From the NCBI RefSeq assembly GCF_032854445.1, contig NC_088305.1, positions 14,615,717 to 14,679,716 of the forward strand: a stretch of DNA of 64,000 bases. Reading direction: 5' to 3'. Position numbers and translations under genes: made by a program. Of the stretch, positions 12,483-24,289 are shown in pieces; position 1 is the stretch's first letter, and the number at the start of each line of letters is the position of its first letter. Under the pieces are notes generated by a model that was not told where the DNA came from, did no database searches, and worked only from the letters and a program-made list of their open reading frames with translations. The stretch comes from Liolophura sinensis. Taxonomy: Eukaryota > Mollusca > Polyplacophora > Chitonida > Chitonidae.

Positions 12483-13411
12483 ATGAACAGAACACTACAC
12501 TAGGAACCTCACAGACGGAAATAATCACATTTCGCAACATTGCACCGGTTCTGAAAGTCTGCACTAAGCAAATTATGTTGCAACGCAATAAACATTCTCA
12601 GTGATGTGATGTTAAGAGAAACGTAACACGAAGTAAAACCAGCTTTCAAATAAGCTGAATAAGAATGCCCGAAGTCTCACGAGTTCACGCAAACTCGTGA
12701 TTTTACGGTAGTTGGTAGATTGAATATACATATCCTTCACGGTCAGGTCCTTCGCGTCAACTATGCCAGTATCAAGCACCGTAAACCCAGCTCAAGGTTA
12801 GTTCTTTTGTCGTGTAAAGTCCATGAATGAGATGGACTTTTTAACGAATGGTCAAACAAAATTAAACTCCACGCGGCTCAGTTTAAACAATGTATTGAAG
12901 TAATAATAAAAAAATTCATTGGTTTTAAATACAAACCACTGCAGCAATTTATATATTAATAAAACAATGGTTTTATAACAATATTTTTTATACAGTATAT
13001 TTCCTCTATGCGTTATGAGAATTGAAATGAGATCGAAGCCTCTATCATGCTACAGCCTTTATACAACGCCGCATGGCTACAGCACTTATATAAATTTCAG
13101 TCCTTGTGACTGTATACACACCGCATCAATTCAGCAAGTAAAATGTCAACGTCGGAATACCACATCAGCAGAGTATCTTGTCATTTCACTGGCTCAACAG
13201 AGCATTAAATACGCTGCGACTCCATATAGACTGGTACCTGGGGATTTATTTACCGTTTAGTTGCACCGTATTGCTGAGTAGAAAAATTTGCAACGTTTCC
13301 AGCCATGTTTTTCATTTAAATATACTTTAACTACATGTATCACAAATGAACGCACCTTATTAAAGACCTTGAAACACGCCAGAGAATACAAATGTAAGCA
13401 ATATGCAAATA
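12483..13411. other. intergenic DNA, nothing recognised
   Basis: AT-rich, no gene or repeat termini recognised. An 81-codon open frame at 13,015 has no motif or splice support. Confidence 0.35.
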
Positions 13412-13413
13412 GG

Positions 13414-13575
13414 GCTTACATCAGAGGAGTTATTTAGCGAATATATCGAGCTCACTAAGCCCAAATCAGGCCTACATCGCACGGGTTATTTACTGAATGT
13501 ATCGAATCCACTAAGCACAACTGGGGCCTACGTAGCGCGGGTTACTTAGCGAATGTATCGAGCTCACTAATGTGA
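13414..13575. repeat. 56-bp tandem repeat, three units
   Basis: Units start at 13,414, 13,470 and 13,526, each beginning GC(C/T)TAC and containing GTTATTTA and the TATCGAGCTCACTAAG segment. The units differ at about one base in six, so the array is old. Confidence 0.85.
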
Positions 13576-14164
13576 CCAGCCCAACAAGCACAAATAAGGT
13601 CTATAAGAGGCCTCTAAGAGTTGTACGGGTCACGCGAAAAGAGGGATGTTCATTGTATTTCAAAGGATAACAGGTTGATAGCCTATTGTTTCGGAAAACA
13701 CTCGATCAAGACATCACCAGAACGAAAGTTTCACACTTCACGTCACCATCACAGCATTTAATGGCTTTGCCTAAGGTGATGGCAGTAATGTCAGTGGCAG
13801 CGTTGTTCGTCATTTGGGTGGATACAATCAAAAACGCAGGCCAGTTTCGCGATCCTGCATCAAAATCAAGTACAAGTGCGTTTTACCTCTACTTAAGGCT
13901 GAGAGGAATTCGTGGTACATTTAAAGTGTGGCTGAATCATTAGACGAAGGGTTAATAGAAGACATAACGAAGAGATAAAAGAATTCATAGCGCCGTGGTT
14001 CTCACCCGTTTCCCACAAATGGGATTGTTCGCAGATTAACCGTATAAAACATAATCAACCCACTCGATTAACACTGCAGCCAACGCCCAGATATCCGAAA
14101 ACTAGCCGACAAATAACACGCGTGCTTTCGTCCTTTCTGCTGATTAGTTACACCAAAAATTAAT

Positions 14165-14440
14165 GCGAAAATATGAAATAACGAAAGGACGAGGCAAAAG
14201 TGCGAGGAAACACTGCGAAAGGACGAAACAAAAGTACAAAAGTGCAAACAAAACAACGAGGTTTTTCCACCTCGCACTTTTGTGTTTTCGCCTTGCCCTT
14301 TTGTGCTTTTCTTCTGTCCCTTTGTGGTTTCGAGTTTTCATTCATATAAAACACACGAAAGAGCGAAACAACGCAACAAGGAAAGGACGAGGACCCACCA
14401 AAACTCGCACTTTCGTACTTTTGCCTTCCTGACGAAAGCA
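14165..14440. mobile_element. fold-back, purine/pyrimidine-asymmetric repeat
   Basis: A left arm rich in CGAAAGGACGAGGCAAAAGT is followed by a right arm rich in CCTCGCACTTTTGTGTTTTC and TTGCCCTTTTGTGC, which are approximate reverse complements. Because of this composition open frames appear on both strands over the same bases; none looks like a real protein. Probably a non-autonomous fold-back element or MITE relic. Confidence 0.5.
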
Positions 14441-14954
14441 CGCATGGCCCCTATCGGCTTCCATAGAATCATCGCTAAAAATCTTGATATGATAAATGGT
14501 AGCTCACAAGATAGGGGCACCTATGCTTGAAACTATGCTTGCAAGTGAAGCACAGTTCACATCACAATTTTATATATCAAAGATGACTCCCGCATATCTA
14601 AACAGACGTAACCAGCCGATTGATCGTAGCGCCGCCCGCATCTCCACGACGCCCCGGCCAAAGTGAAATGTTGGGCGGGAATGTCTCGTATTTCCAACCG
14701 ACCCTTAATCAGCATGATCCTGTCGAAATCCATAGCCAACAGATCCCTCCCGGGTTGCCTTTCACACAAATGGAGAAAGTCTTGGCATATTACGTTCACT
14801 GTGCAGAGCTCAAAGTTGAGATATAGTCCACGTATTGCGATATTCCGCTTCTCAGTGTGAATTTAATTCCAAATGATAGGACTGACACGTGAACACGATT
14901 GTATCGGACAAACTGCAAATCTCGCTCTAAAGCGTGATTTCGCGGTACGTGGGA

Positions 14955-15615
14955 TCAGGACCCCATTTATTAGCACTCCCGTTTATGTAGTTCTGTGTAT
15001 TTGGGGTGTAAAGTCTTTTTTCATTGCCTGCCATTTTTGGTGTGCAGGTGCATGCTTGGTATCAATACGAAGCCAATTGTCCCAGCGTTGGGCAGGTTTG
15101 GGTCTTAATTTTTTTTTTTTTTTTTTTTTTTTTGATTGGTGTTTTACGCCGTACTCAAGAATATTTCACTTATACGACGGCGGCCAGCATTATGGTGGGT
15201 GGAAACCGGGCAGAGCCCGGCGGAAACCCACGACCATCCGCAGGTTGCTGGCAGACCTTCCCACGTACGGCCGGAGAGGAAGCCAGCATGAGCTGGTCTT
15301 GAACTCACAGCGACCGCATTGGTGAGAGGCTTCTGGGTCACTACGCTGCGCTAGCGCGCTAACCGACTGAGCCACGGAGGCCCCGGTTTGGGTCTTAATG
15401 ATGAAAGTCTGAAATTTTTGGCCAGAGGCTCACAAGGAGACAGGTGGTGATGTGGCTGCGAGTGACGTCCCCTTCGCTTTGCTATGTACCACTCCCAACT
15501 GCCGGCTTCGAAAGGTCCAGATGTTGACGGTCAACCTGTGTCATGATTTTTTATGGCTGCTTTCTCACAGGCTGGGCCAGGTATGTACGCCGCGCAATGT
15601 TTGAGACTGAGCTAC
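14955..15615 (+). mobile_element. dispersed repeat with decayed coding content, interrupted by a SINE
   Basis: Outside the SINE at 15,110-15,384 this segment matches the reverse complement of 26,180-26,578. Shared landmarks are TTTTTGGTGTGCAGGTGC, GATGAAAGT, GCGAGTGACGTCCCCTT and TTCTCACAGGCTGGG. In the 26-kb copy the same stretch still encodes about 98 codons without a stop, so the family once carried a protein of unknown kind. Here the frame is broken by stops. Confidence 0.75.
15095..15399 (-). mobile_element. full-length AAAT-family SINE with perfect 15-bp target duplication
   Basis: GGTTTGGGTCTTAAT occurs at 15,095-15,109 and 15,385-15,399, flanking the element at 15,110-15,384. The tail is a pure T run on the plus strand (poly-A) and lacks the usual AAAT repeats. 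Close to the consensus, so one of the younger copies. Confidence 0.97.
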
Positions 15616-15829
15616 AGCGCTGAACGTTGACATTGTTAACAATTAGTGGGGGGTCTGAGGCCACATAAGACCACAACTACACCGTCAAAATTAAGACTAG
15701 GACTAAAAATAGAAACGAACGAGGACCAATTACTAGCGTATACGTAGATACATAACATGCAAGGCTCCTTTACGATTTTAGAAGTGAAACTGTCTGCTAC
15801 CTGAGAACTAACATGTTTACGTTGGGGTA

Positions 15830-16030
15830 TAAATAATAACATTTCATTCATAAATTCGGGGTATTTAAAAGCAAAAAAGAGAATAAAATAATATAAAAGG
15901 ATTACCGTAAATTCGCCACAAACACGCTTAATATGTAATAAATTGTTACATCTGTGTATAGTTAATAATCTCTCATTCGTAAGTTCAGTATATTTTCATT
16001 AAACCATTAAACCTCAAGAAAACTGTGTTC
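15830..16030. repeat. about 50-bp direct repeats, two of three copies
   Basis: Similar stretches at about 15,830-15,872 and 15,957-16,024, and again at 17,107-17,190, share the pattern CATTCGTAA(G/A)TTCAG, TATTTTCAT and AAACC. The second and third copies flank the pogo-like element. Confidence 0.6.
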
Positions 16031-16033
16031 CAT

Positions 16034-17064
16034 GTTAAACGACCTGTAATATGCGGGCACCTGTCCAACGCGTCCAGCGGCCAATATATTTTGCCATCAA
16101 ATTCTATATCAGCCTGCCCTGAGCGGCCGAGACTTTCAACAGTAATGAATGCCGCATCGGACATTCATGAATTTCAAAATGGCGACCACCTGACTTCAAT
16201 AGTTTCTGTAGTGATTAAAAGTTACAACCTGCCACTTTGTGATGACAAGTGAAGTGTGAACATTATTGGTCAATAGCACTGAAGTCTATTGTTCTTTAAT
16301 CAGGCCTAGCTGGTTATTGTCCGGACACCCCTGCACTGTGGCAGTGGATTAGCTCCATGCTGAGGTCCCCGCTATGAATGCCATAAACAGCGTACAAACT
16401 CCGATATAATCAGAGATAATCTGACCTACTGTGGCTCCTCCCATGAATAGTTTCTTTGACAAATTATCTGGCTTGCTTTGCCATTATCTTTGCAGGCAAA
16501 TTGGGTTGTCTTTTCATTTCGCGTGGCCAAAATATTGCCTGTACCGGACACATGGAGAAACTCAACTGTTGCTTCACTCGTACATGTTGTTATTTCACCG
16601 GTAATGGCAAATATGATTGAACATCTCAGCAGTCTGCCATTTACAGTCCAAAACTTTGTTAGAATAGTCATTTATACCTACGTAGGCCAAACTGGCACAT
16701 GGCTTTCTAGGGCTTGACAATGATGGGAAGAAAGTTCTCCTGTCATGCATGCCCTCACCTGAAACTCTTTCTGTAATCGCCTGTTAAATGCGTGAAGTCC
16801 ATAGGTCTACCTCACAAAACTTGAAATTATTGAGTTATTATTTTACTACAATTGTTATATTTTTGTGAAATTTATGTAGCAGAACAGATTATTGCTGTAA
16901 CAATTATGTATAAGATTATTATGTAGCCCTACATGTGTACATTTCATGAAACTTAATTCAGTTGTGATTTGGCTTGGTCTTCACAACCTGTCTCATGTGC
17001 CAACTGTCATATGCGGCCACTTTTTACGTGTCCCTTCATTGGCCGCATACAACAGGTTTGACTG
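16034..17064. mobile_element. possible pogo/Tigger-like non-autonomous element
   Basis: The right end read inward is CAGTCAAACCTGTTGTATGC, a form I know from Tigger/pogo-type termini, and it is followed on the outer side by TA. The left end, TTAAACGACCTGTAATATGC, is a decayed match. Both ends are followed by G-C-G-G-C-C-rich pieces. No transposase frame is visible inside. The left terminus is weak, so the boundaries are tentative. Confidence 0.35.
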
Positions 17065-17458
17065 TACTCCACAAAAAGTGATGATACCTATATATTGGTG
17101 ACATAGGGGTATAATTCATTGTCTCACATTCGTAAATTCAGGATATTTTCATAAAACCAGCCAGGTAAACAAACTCTCAAGGAAAGTGTTTATTGATTGG
17201 TGCTCAGAAACCTTTGGCAATCTTCCAGTATTGCCGTAAATACTCCATTTTCTTCACAGCACGCTGTATCTCCAACTGATTTAGACTAAGCTGAAAACAG
17301 CCACAGTCCCCGTGTATAACGTCTTTAAATACGACAGGGCCCTCGCTGGCTCAGGTGGTTGTGGGAAACAGCACAGTAGTCATTATTAATGACCCACGGT
17401 TAAAAGAAAGAAAAAAAAGTAGCAGGAGTCATCATCATCGAAAGTGCCTTATTCATCT

Positions 17459-17743
17459 TTTATCACATCAGGGGCCTCCGTGGCTCAGTTGGTTACCGCG
17501 CTAGCGCAGCGTAATGACCCAGGGTCCTCTCACCAATGCAGTCGCTATAAGTTCAATTCCAGCTCATACGGCTTCTTCTCCGGCCGTAGGTGGGAAGGTC
17601 TGCAACAACTTGCGGATAGTCGTGAGTTCCCCCCCCCCCCAACCCTCGGCTTTGCCCGGTTTCCACCCACCATAATGCTGGCTGCCGTCGTATAAGTGAA
17701 ATATTCTTGAGTACGGCGTAAAACACCAATTAATTTATCACAT
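17459..17743 (+). mobile_element. full-length AAAT-family SINE with 10-bp target duplication
   Basis: TTTATCACAT at 17,459-17,468 and 17,734-17,743 flank the element 17,471-17,733. The A-rich tail is nearly lost. A run of 14 C interrupts the segment at 17,626-17,640. Confidence 0.93.
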
Positions 17744-18210
17744 ACAGGTTAATACTGAATAGGAAACACCTGGTGGGAAAATCGAATCCCACTCCTATTG
17801 ATGCACGTACATGCGTGATGCATGAGTCTACTGGGGTAAACTCCGCATATAGCCAACACAATTTAATGATGGACGATAATTGTTTGTATGTTGATATTTT
17901 AGATGGTGGACTGTTTTGTTCATCGTAGCGTTATTCATAAGTTTTTTTTACGGTTTAAAGGTTCAAGTGTCTTGTTGTTTGTATATCCGAGACGTGTTTG
18001 TTTTTATTTGTGACGTTTTTCACCTACAATTAACGTCGGGACATACGGAACATACAACATCATTTTGAATTGATATATGTATTTGTATAACACATTTATT
18101 TTTTGCCCTTATTTGTGAAGATTTCTCTACCACACCGAAATTAATTTCAACCTGCATAGACCAAAATTCAACCCGCTCAGAGAATAATCTTGCATATCGT
18201 TTGAAAGTTC

Positions 18211-18380
<170 letters not shown>

Positions 18381-18577
18381 TCAAACTATTTTAGGGTAGG
18401 TTAAGATGAATTTCTAGGCCTTGGTCCTACTTGGTCCTATGACATCATTTATGATCCGCACTATACACGTGTTTAAGTACGTACACCTAGACAAGCTTGG
18501 TGTAAATGCTGTGGTCATCGTTGAACAGTTACATGTTTAACCAAGCACTCTGGAAATATTTACATGCATGTGTTTCC

Positions 18578-18634
18578 GGTTTCTTCTTGAGAACGGCGTA
18601 AGACATCAATCAAATAAATAAACAAATAAATAAT
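18578..18634 (+). mobile_element. SINE tail fragment
   Basis: TTCTTGAGAACGGCGTAAGA followed by CATCAATCAAATAAATAAAC. Only the last 55 bp of the element remain. Confidence 0.85.
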
Positions 18635-20084
18635 ACGGCGTTCTCTGCCTCGCCACTGTTCTAATAAAAACTCACAGATTTTTTTCTTGTGCCTGGCACG
18701 TTCAGAACGGCACTAGTTGTCTATGGCTGCATTTATTGTACGAGTGATATGGCTGTCCAAAAATTCGAAGTTGTTCACATTAGATTTATCATTGTGAGTA
18801 GCTTAAAAGGCTTAGATGGATAGTGTTGATGTCCCTGAGAAGTTGGCGCGTTCCTTTCGCGCTCAGGAGTCACCAGTCAACATGTCTGTGTTGACACGTC
18901 CAGTCTGAAGGTAGAAGGCGACATGTTCCATAAATCGGCAGTTTTTTCTTCTGGTCAGATCCTTCATTTAGGTGGTTTATGCCGGGGTTGCTGGCGGTGA
19001 GTTCAGATATTATAATTAATAGTGGGTGCCTGGAGTTTGATTGTATGAATAAAGTTTGCATAATGATTTACAGACACCTCCTATGGCCAACTGATATTAT
19101 TTGTTCCAATGTGTAGAATGACTGTAGAATGGTTTATTTATTAACCGGTTGGCCGTGTGTCCTATATGCTTGCTCCTCTTCATGTGCTCACTCTCTTCTG
19201 TTTGTTAAGCCCTCTGGGTTTTATGTGTTGAAGAACTGAAGAACTGAATTATCAGTCTTGATTTCTTATTTCCATCTTCTTTAGGTAAAACAAAATGTTC
19301 ATTTTTGATGTTCGCGTATTTCTTCGTGTTCATTTGTAGAAGCTTCACAATGACCTGACTTGTCGATAACCACACTGAAGTCACAGTCATTTCCACGGTT
19401 CAATTTTCTTGACCTTAGACGTTCAGAATATAACCCAGCGTAATTGTCCTGCAACACTGGCAATGACTGATAAACTGAGGCAATTTCATACTACGGTTCT
19501 TGATTAACCATTTTAAAGTGATCAAAGCAAATCTTTCAAGGGCAATCTGGTGCACCTGGTAGAAAAACTGGTAGAGCATTCAAGGGAAAGGGGTGGGGAA
19601 GTTCATTCTTGATTCAAATGTGATTGCCAAGTCCTGCTGAGTTTTACCTAGCATGGGACTTGAAGCTGTAATCACGCCATTGTTTTGTTTACTTGCTTGG
19701 TTGCTCTTTCTGCGAGGGTGATCCACAGATTTTGGTTGCGGTCCCATGTAGTTTCCAGTTGTATTTTCACACTAGTTGTGAATCTTTTCTCAGAGGTAAC
19801 AGATTTTTCAGTCCACTCATGGTGTTTTGTGCACTTCGCTAAGTCTTCTTGGAGAAATCCTGAGAAGCTGTGATCTGAGTCCGTGTGAGAGGTCTCTTGT
19901 GTCACCCAATTGTGTACCTTTATGACTGGCTACATTCACAGTTGAATTTCAACAATCTTGATGTACACAAGGGATATTCATGTCTTAAATAATAATAGTC
20001 TACTTTGTACATTTTGTCATGTTTTAAAGCGTACTTCATCCTTGAAACGTTACGGAGCTGATTTTAACCCTGGCTTTAGTTTTC
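18635..20084. other. intergenic DNA, nothing recognised
   Basis: Short open frames without motif support. No element termini seen. Confidence 0.35.
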
Positions 20085-20460
20085 GGGCACCTTGTTTGTT
20101 TTTGTTTTGTTTTTTTGTTTCTGTTTTGTTTTGTTCTTATTTTCATGCTTGATGTGTAGGTTTGTTATTTTTGTTATGCTTATACTTATGTGTAGGTTTG
20201 TTGTTTTTGTTATGCGTATACTTATGTGTAGGTTTGTTGTTTTTGTTCTGCTTATACTTATGATTAAATGCATAGCTTTGTTATGCTTGTGCTTGTGCTT
20301 ATACTTGTGCTTACAGTTTATTCTTATGTGTAAGTGGCAACGTTTAATATGATTATGTGTAAGTGGTAGCGTTTAGTATGCTTATGTGTTAGTGGTAACG
20401 TTTAATATGCTTATGTTTAAGTGGTAACGTTTAATATGCTTATGTTTACACCAATTCTTG
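20085..20460. repeat. TTTTTGTT / CTTATGTGTAAGTGG low-complexity repeats
   Basis: Loose repeats of TAGGTTTGTTGTTTTTGTTATGCTTA, in pieces, followed by several copies of CTTATGTGTAAGTGGTAACG. The same themes recur at 22.4-23.8 kb. Confidence 0.6.
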
Positions 20461-21335
20461 CGTTGTAGTGCTTTATGTAACCCCTATTTAAAAAAATTGT
20501 CAGGTTTCCTCTTCATTAAGCTGCTACTCTGTCGAGATGTTAGGCAGCGGCAAAATTTCGCATATGTAACAAAAGTGGCATGATTTCTGGTCACAATAAG
20601 GAACTCCTGGTACATGTCCATATCTCGTATTTTACCTTGGGGGAAACTTAAAGCAGTTTATAGTTTCGATACTGCATGTTTCACTCTAGAAATAATTCTT
20701 TGGGCATCACATGAGTGAGTGTAACGGATGTCGCACTGGCAATACTTGTGCGACGTAGGCGGACATGTGTAGGCTTGTTATGAAAGGCCGAAGTATACAG
20801 CTTTGGCGCATTCCATATAAAACCATAGGTTCATATTTGGTGCTAAGTGTGTTATCAAGAACTATATAGATCTGATGTGACTACTCAATTTTCAGCTCGC
20901 CGTTATGAGATATTGGCAGTGTGGGGGAAAAGTGGTATTGGAATCGACGTTTGTGTTGATGCCGGCGTTGATATCCCTGTTGGTGTCGGCATTGGTGTCG
21001 GTGTTGGTGACCGAGAAAACTTTTTGGTCTGTCAGTTGAGTAAGGCTTTATGTTTAGGTCTGCTAGTTTGCAATTTTATTCAAATTATCCGGTTTTGGAC
21101 CATTTTATCCAAGCCAGTACTATAGTAGGCCAGGGTAAGGTTTTTTGTCGGGGTTAAATGTTGCAGTTTTAACACCATCTTGCTGAAACTTGGTGTGGAC
21201 TATGTGCATCTTTTGATGACTTCATGAAATAAATAATTTTAAATAATTAGGTGTATTTATTTTTTTATTCAGATTATCAGGTTTTTGAATTGTGTTTAAA
21301 TGTACATATTTTAGTCTTAAGTCACAATGGTGACA

Positions 21336-21655
21336 CTAAATATGGTCTGCCTAAGACATTAAAAGAAGTTGTATCAGCTGCCTGTCTTGGTGCTCAGCAT
21401 TAAGAGGATAGTGTAACGACTGGTCAATCCGTTTAAGTATAATATGTCTGGTGACAGAGTTTGCTTGCCTTTGGTAAGACCTCTCGGGAAGCACCATCAA
21501 ATAAAAGGACGGTATAAATCCGCTCTGCATAAACAGAGGTACATCTCACAACCTAAAGACTCCTCGTTGTATGATGAAAATTCGTTACGTATGGTGTTAA
21601 ACCCTTAGCACTCACTTACTCACTCACTCACTCACTCACTCTAAACATGGTGTGC
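21336..21655 (+). mobile_element. ACTC-tailed SINE, 5'-truncated, with imperfect 15-bp target duplication
   Basis: Body and 3' end match the 11.6-kb copy (AATCCGCTCTGCAT, GTTAAACCCTTAGCAC, then ACTC repeats). CTAAATATGGTCTGC at 21,336-21,350 and CTAAACATGGTGTGC at 21,641-21,655 flank it with 13 of 15 bases shared. The tRNA-like head is missing. Confidence 0.88.
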
Positions 21656-22399
21656 ACACAAACGTTCACACTGTGTTTATTCCATGATGACACCTGCTCA
21701 ATATGAATTTAAATGTTCTGTCAACTTAAGCTGCCATTTGAATTGAGTCGCCCTCACCGACGAGGTGTCGGGTTTCTCATAACCCTTGTTACACAATGTT
21801 CACTGAGTTTCAGAATTCTCGTCAAGTTTAATTTGACTTTAAACCAGAACGTCGAAACATGTGTAAATGTGAGTCGTCGCATAACATTCTAAAATTTGCC
21901 GGATGAGTGCATAAGTTTTCCATATTTGGTCAGTTGCATCAATCTCATTGATTGTTGATAATTTTTCCAAAAACTGTTCTGACTGTTGTAAAATTCTCTT
22001 GGCAAATTTATGTTTTGTACCTTCACAACTTAGACTAAGTTCCAAATCCATGGAGGATCCTGGCGTGATTTACATGAGTTACATGTAGATTGAGTATGTC
22101 AGACACTTGTATCTGGTGCATATCAGTTGATATTTATATTTCCCTGTGCATATGCTGGAGTGAGCCTGTATATATGTGATATGCTATATACACGATTATC
22201 AGATTATCAAGGCTTGGGATACACTGACACCCAAAACATTTAATTTCTTTAAAACTGCATGAAAACAATTGAGGTGTCAGCACACAGTATTATCTGTTAA
22301 TCAACTGACTGTTTAGAAAACAGCTTTAGAATGAAGTCGCCGAAACACTGTCGGTAAATTTACCATACTCCTAAGCTTTCTTATTATTTAGTCTATTCA

Positions 22400-23290
22400 T
22401 GCCCATGGTTATCTTTAAGTGCTAAGCTGTCTTATAGTTTTTCCTTTGCTTATGATTTTCATCTTACGTAAGGTTCTTCTTTTGCTTAAGGTTATGTGTA
22501 AGTGGAAAGGCTATGGTTATGTGTAAGTGGAAAGGCTATGGCTATGCTTACGGTTATGTTTACGAACCTAACGTTGTTGTTGTTTAAGTGTTAAAGTTTA
22601 TCACGCTTAATACTCATCTTTATTGTTATGCTTATGTGACAGTGATAAGCTTCGGCATGGTTGTTTAAGTAGAAAGGCTTCCTATAGTTATACTTATGGT
22701 TATGTTTAGGTGCTAAGCATTGTTATGGTTTAGGTGTTAATGTCGGTTTCGCGCTGTTATGCTCCTTATTTTAACGGTTTGTGTTTACGTGCTATGGTGT
22801 GTTATGGTTACGCATTTGTTATGACAATCAATTTGTTTGTTTACAGTTATGTTTTACTGCGAAGTCTTCTTCTTCTTAGGGTTATAGTCATGGTTATGTT
22901 TCAAATGTTATGTTTATGCTTATGTTTCAGATTTTAAGGTTTAATTGTTATGGTTATGTTTATGGTTATGTTCAAATGTTAAGGGTTATGTTTATGGTTA
23001 TGTTTTGAAATGATAAGGTATTATTGTTACGGCTGTATTTATGGTTACGTTTTAAATTTTAAGATGTATATGTTATAGATATGTTCATGAATATGTTTCA
23101 GATGTTAAGGTTTAATTGTTATGGTTAGGCCTATGTTTATGGTTATGTTTCAAATGTTAAGGTTTAAGTGTTATGGTTAAGTTTATGGTTATGTTTCAAA
23201 TGTTAAGGTTTAATTTTTATGGTTATGTTTATGCTTATGTTTCAGATGTTAAGGTTTAATTGTTATGGTTTTACTTAGGCTTATGGAGAC
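22400..23290. repeat. TTATGN-rich cryptic tandem repeat
   Basis: A long run of TTATGG, TTATGC and TTATGT words, with a recurring longer phrase near 22,900-23,280: GTTATGTTTCAAATGTTAAG followed by GTTTAATTGTTATGG. Period varies and divergence is high. The hexamers are not the canonical telomere repeat. More of the same appears at 23,790-23,840. Confidence 0.75.
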
Positions 23291-23449
23291 CTTTAAATGC
23301 GACGCATTAACATGGTTATACTTATCCTGATTGTTCTGTTCAAGAGCAAAGGTTTTCTATGATTAAGTTTAAGTTTATGGTTATAATGGCTCTGCTTAAA
23401 CATATGGTTATCTCGAAGAGCAAAGTTAATTACATGCGGGACGTGGATA

Positions 23450-23569
23450 GGTATCCCAGCAACCTGCCGATGGTCGTGGGTATTCTCAGCGCTCTGTCCA
23501 GTTTCCTCCCACCGTTGTACATTTGAAATATAAGTGAGTACGGCGTAAAATAGCAATGAAATAAATAAA
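23450..23569 (+). mobile_element. AAAT-family SINE, 5'-truncated
   Basis: Starts within the segment CCCAGCAACCTGCCGATGG and ends GTGAGTACGGCGTAAAATAG followed by AAATAAATAAA. Confidence 0.88.
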
Positions 23570-24289
23570 GTGCAAAGCTTTGATATCCTTATGGATCCCT
23601 GGGTCAAAAGCATAGGGCATCAGTTCTCTAGGTAAACTTGGCGTAAAAAACGACTAACCTAGAATTTTCATGTGTGGGCCCAGTGAAAAGATAGGTCCAC
23701 ATCAAACATGTGCTATGTGTGATACACATGGCCTTTATTCTAAGCATAAATAAGTTTAAGTGATTTGATTTCTGATGGTTATTCTTATGTTTAAGTGGAA
23801 AGACTTGTTATGGTTATGCTTATGGTTATGTTCTCTAAACCATAGGTTGTTGATTTTTCAGTTGGGTTGTTTGACATATTTCTGCTTTGCATTAAAAACT
23901 TAGACAGTGCTCATTAGTACCAGTCAGGGTTCTTTCGGTATCTACCGATGCAGACGTAATCTTCCTCCAGAAGACCCGTCCACACCATGATAACAATTTG
24001 TTGTTTTGATGGAACCAGGAGAGTGAAATACGGTGATAATGTTGTTTTTAAATAAAGCTTCGTACGCGACAGTTTACTGTAGGTAAATGATAGGTCTGAT
24101 GTCTGCGTTCAACAAGTAGTACTGTCATTATTTAAAATACGATAGCTCATTAACAGGTAGACTATTGCCTGAATGCTTACTTCGTTTACAAGAAACTCCA
24201 GAAATATTCCAACTACACAATGGCTGCTATCATAACATACCAAAACTTGAAAATGCCCAAGGCTTTTAAAAGTCGTTGTGGTAAAAAAA

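Noticed and set aside
20847-21125. Frame with a Val/Gly/Asp repeat (VDIPVGVGIGVGVGD)
   Set aside because: Short low-complexity GGTGTCGGTGTTGG repeat; no domain or splice support.
22400-23290. Interstitial telomere
   Set aside because: The hexamers are TTATGG, TTATGC and TTATGT, not TTAGGG, and there is no continuous array.
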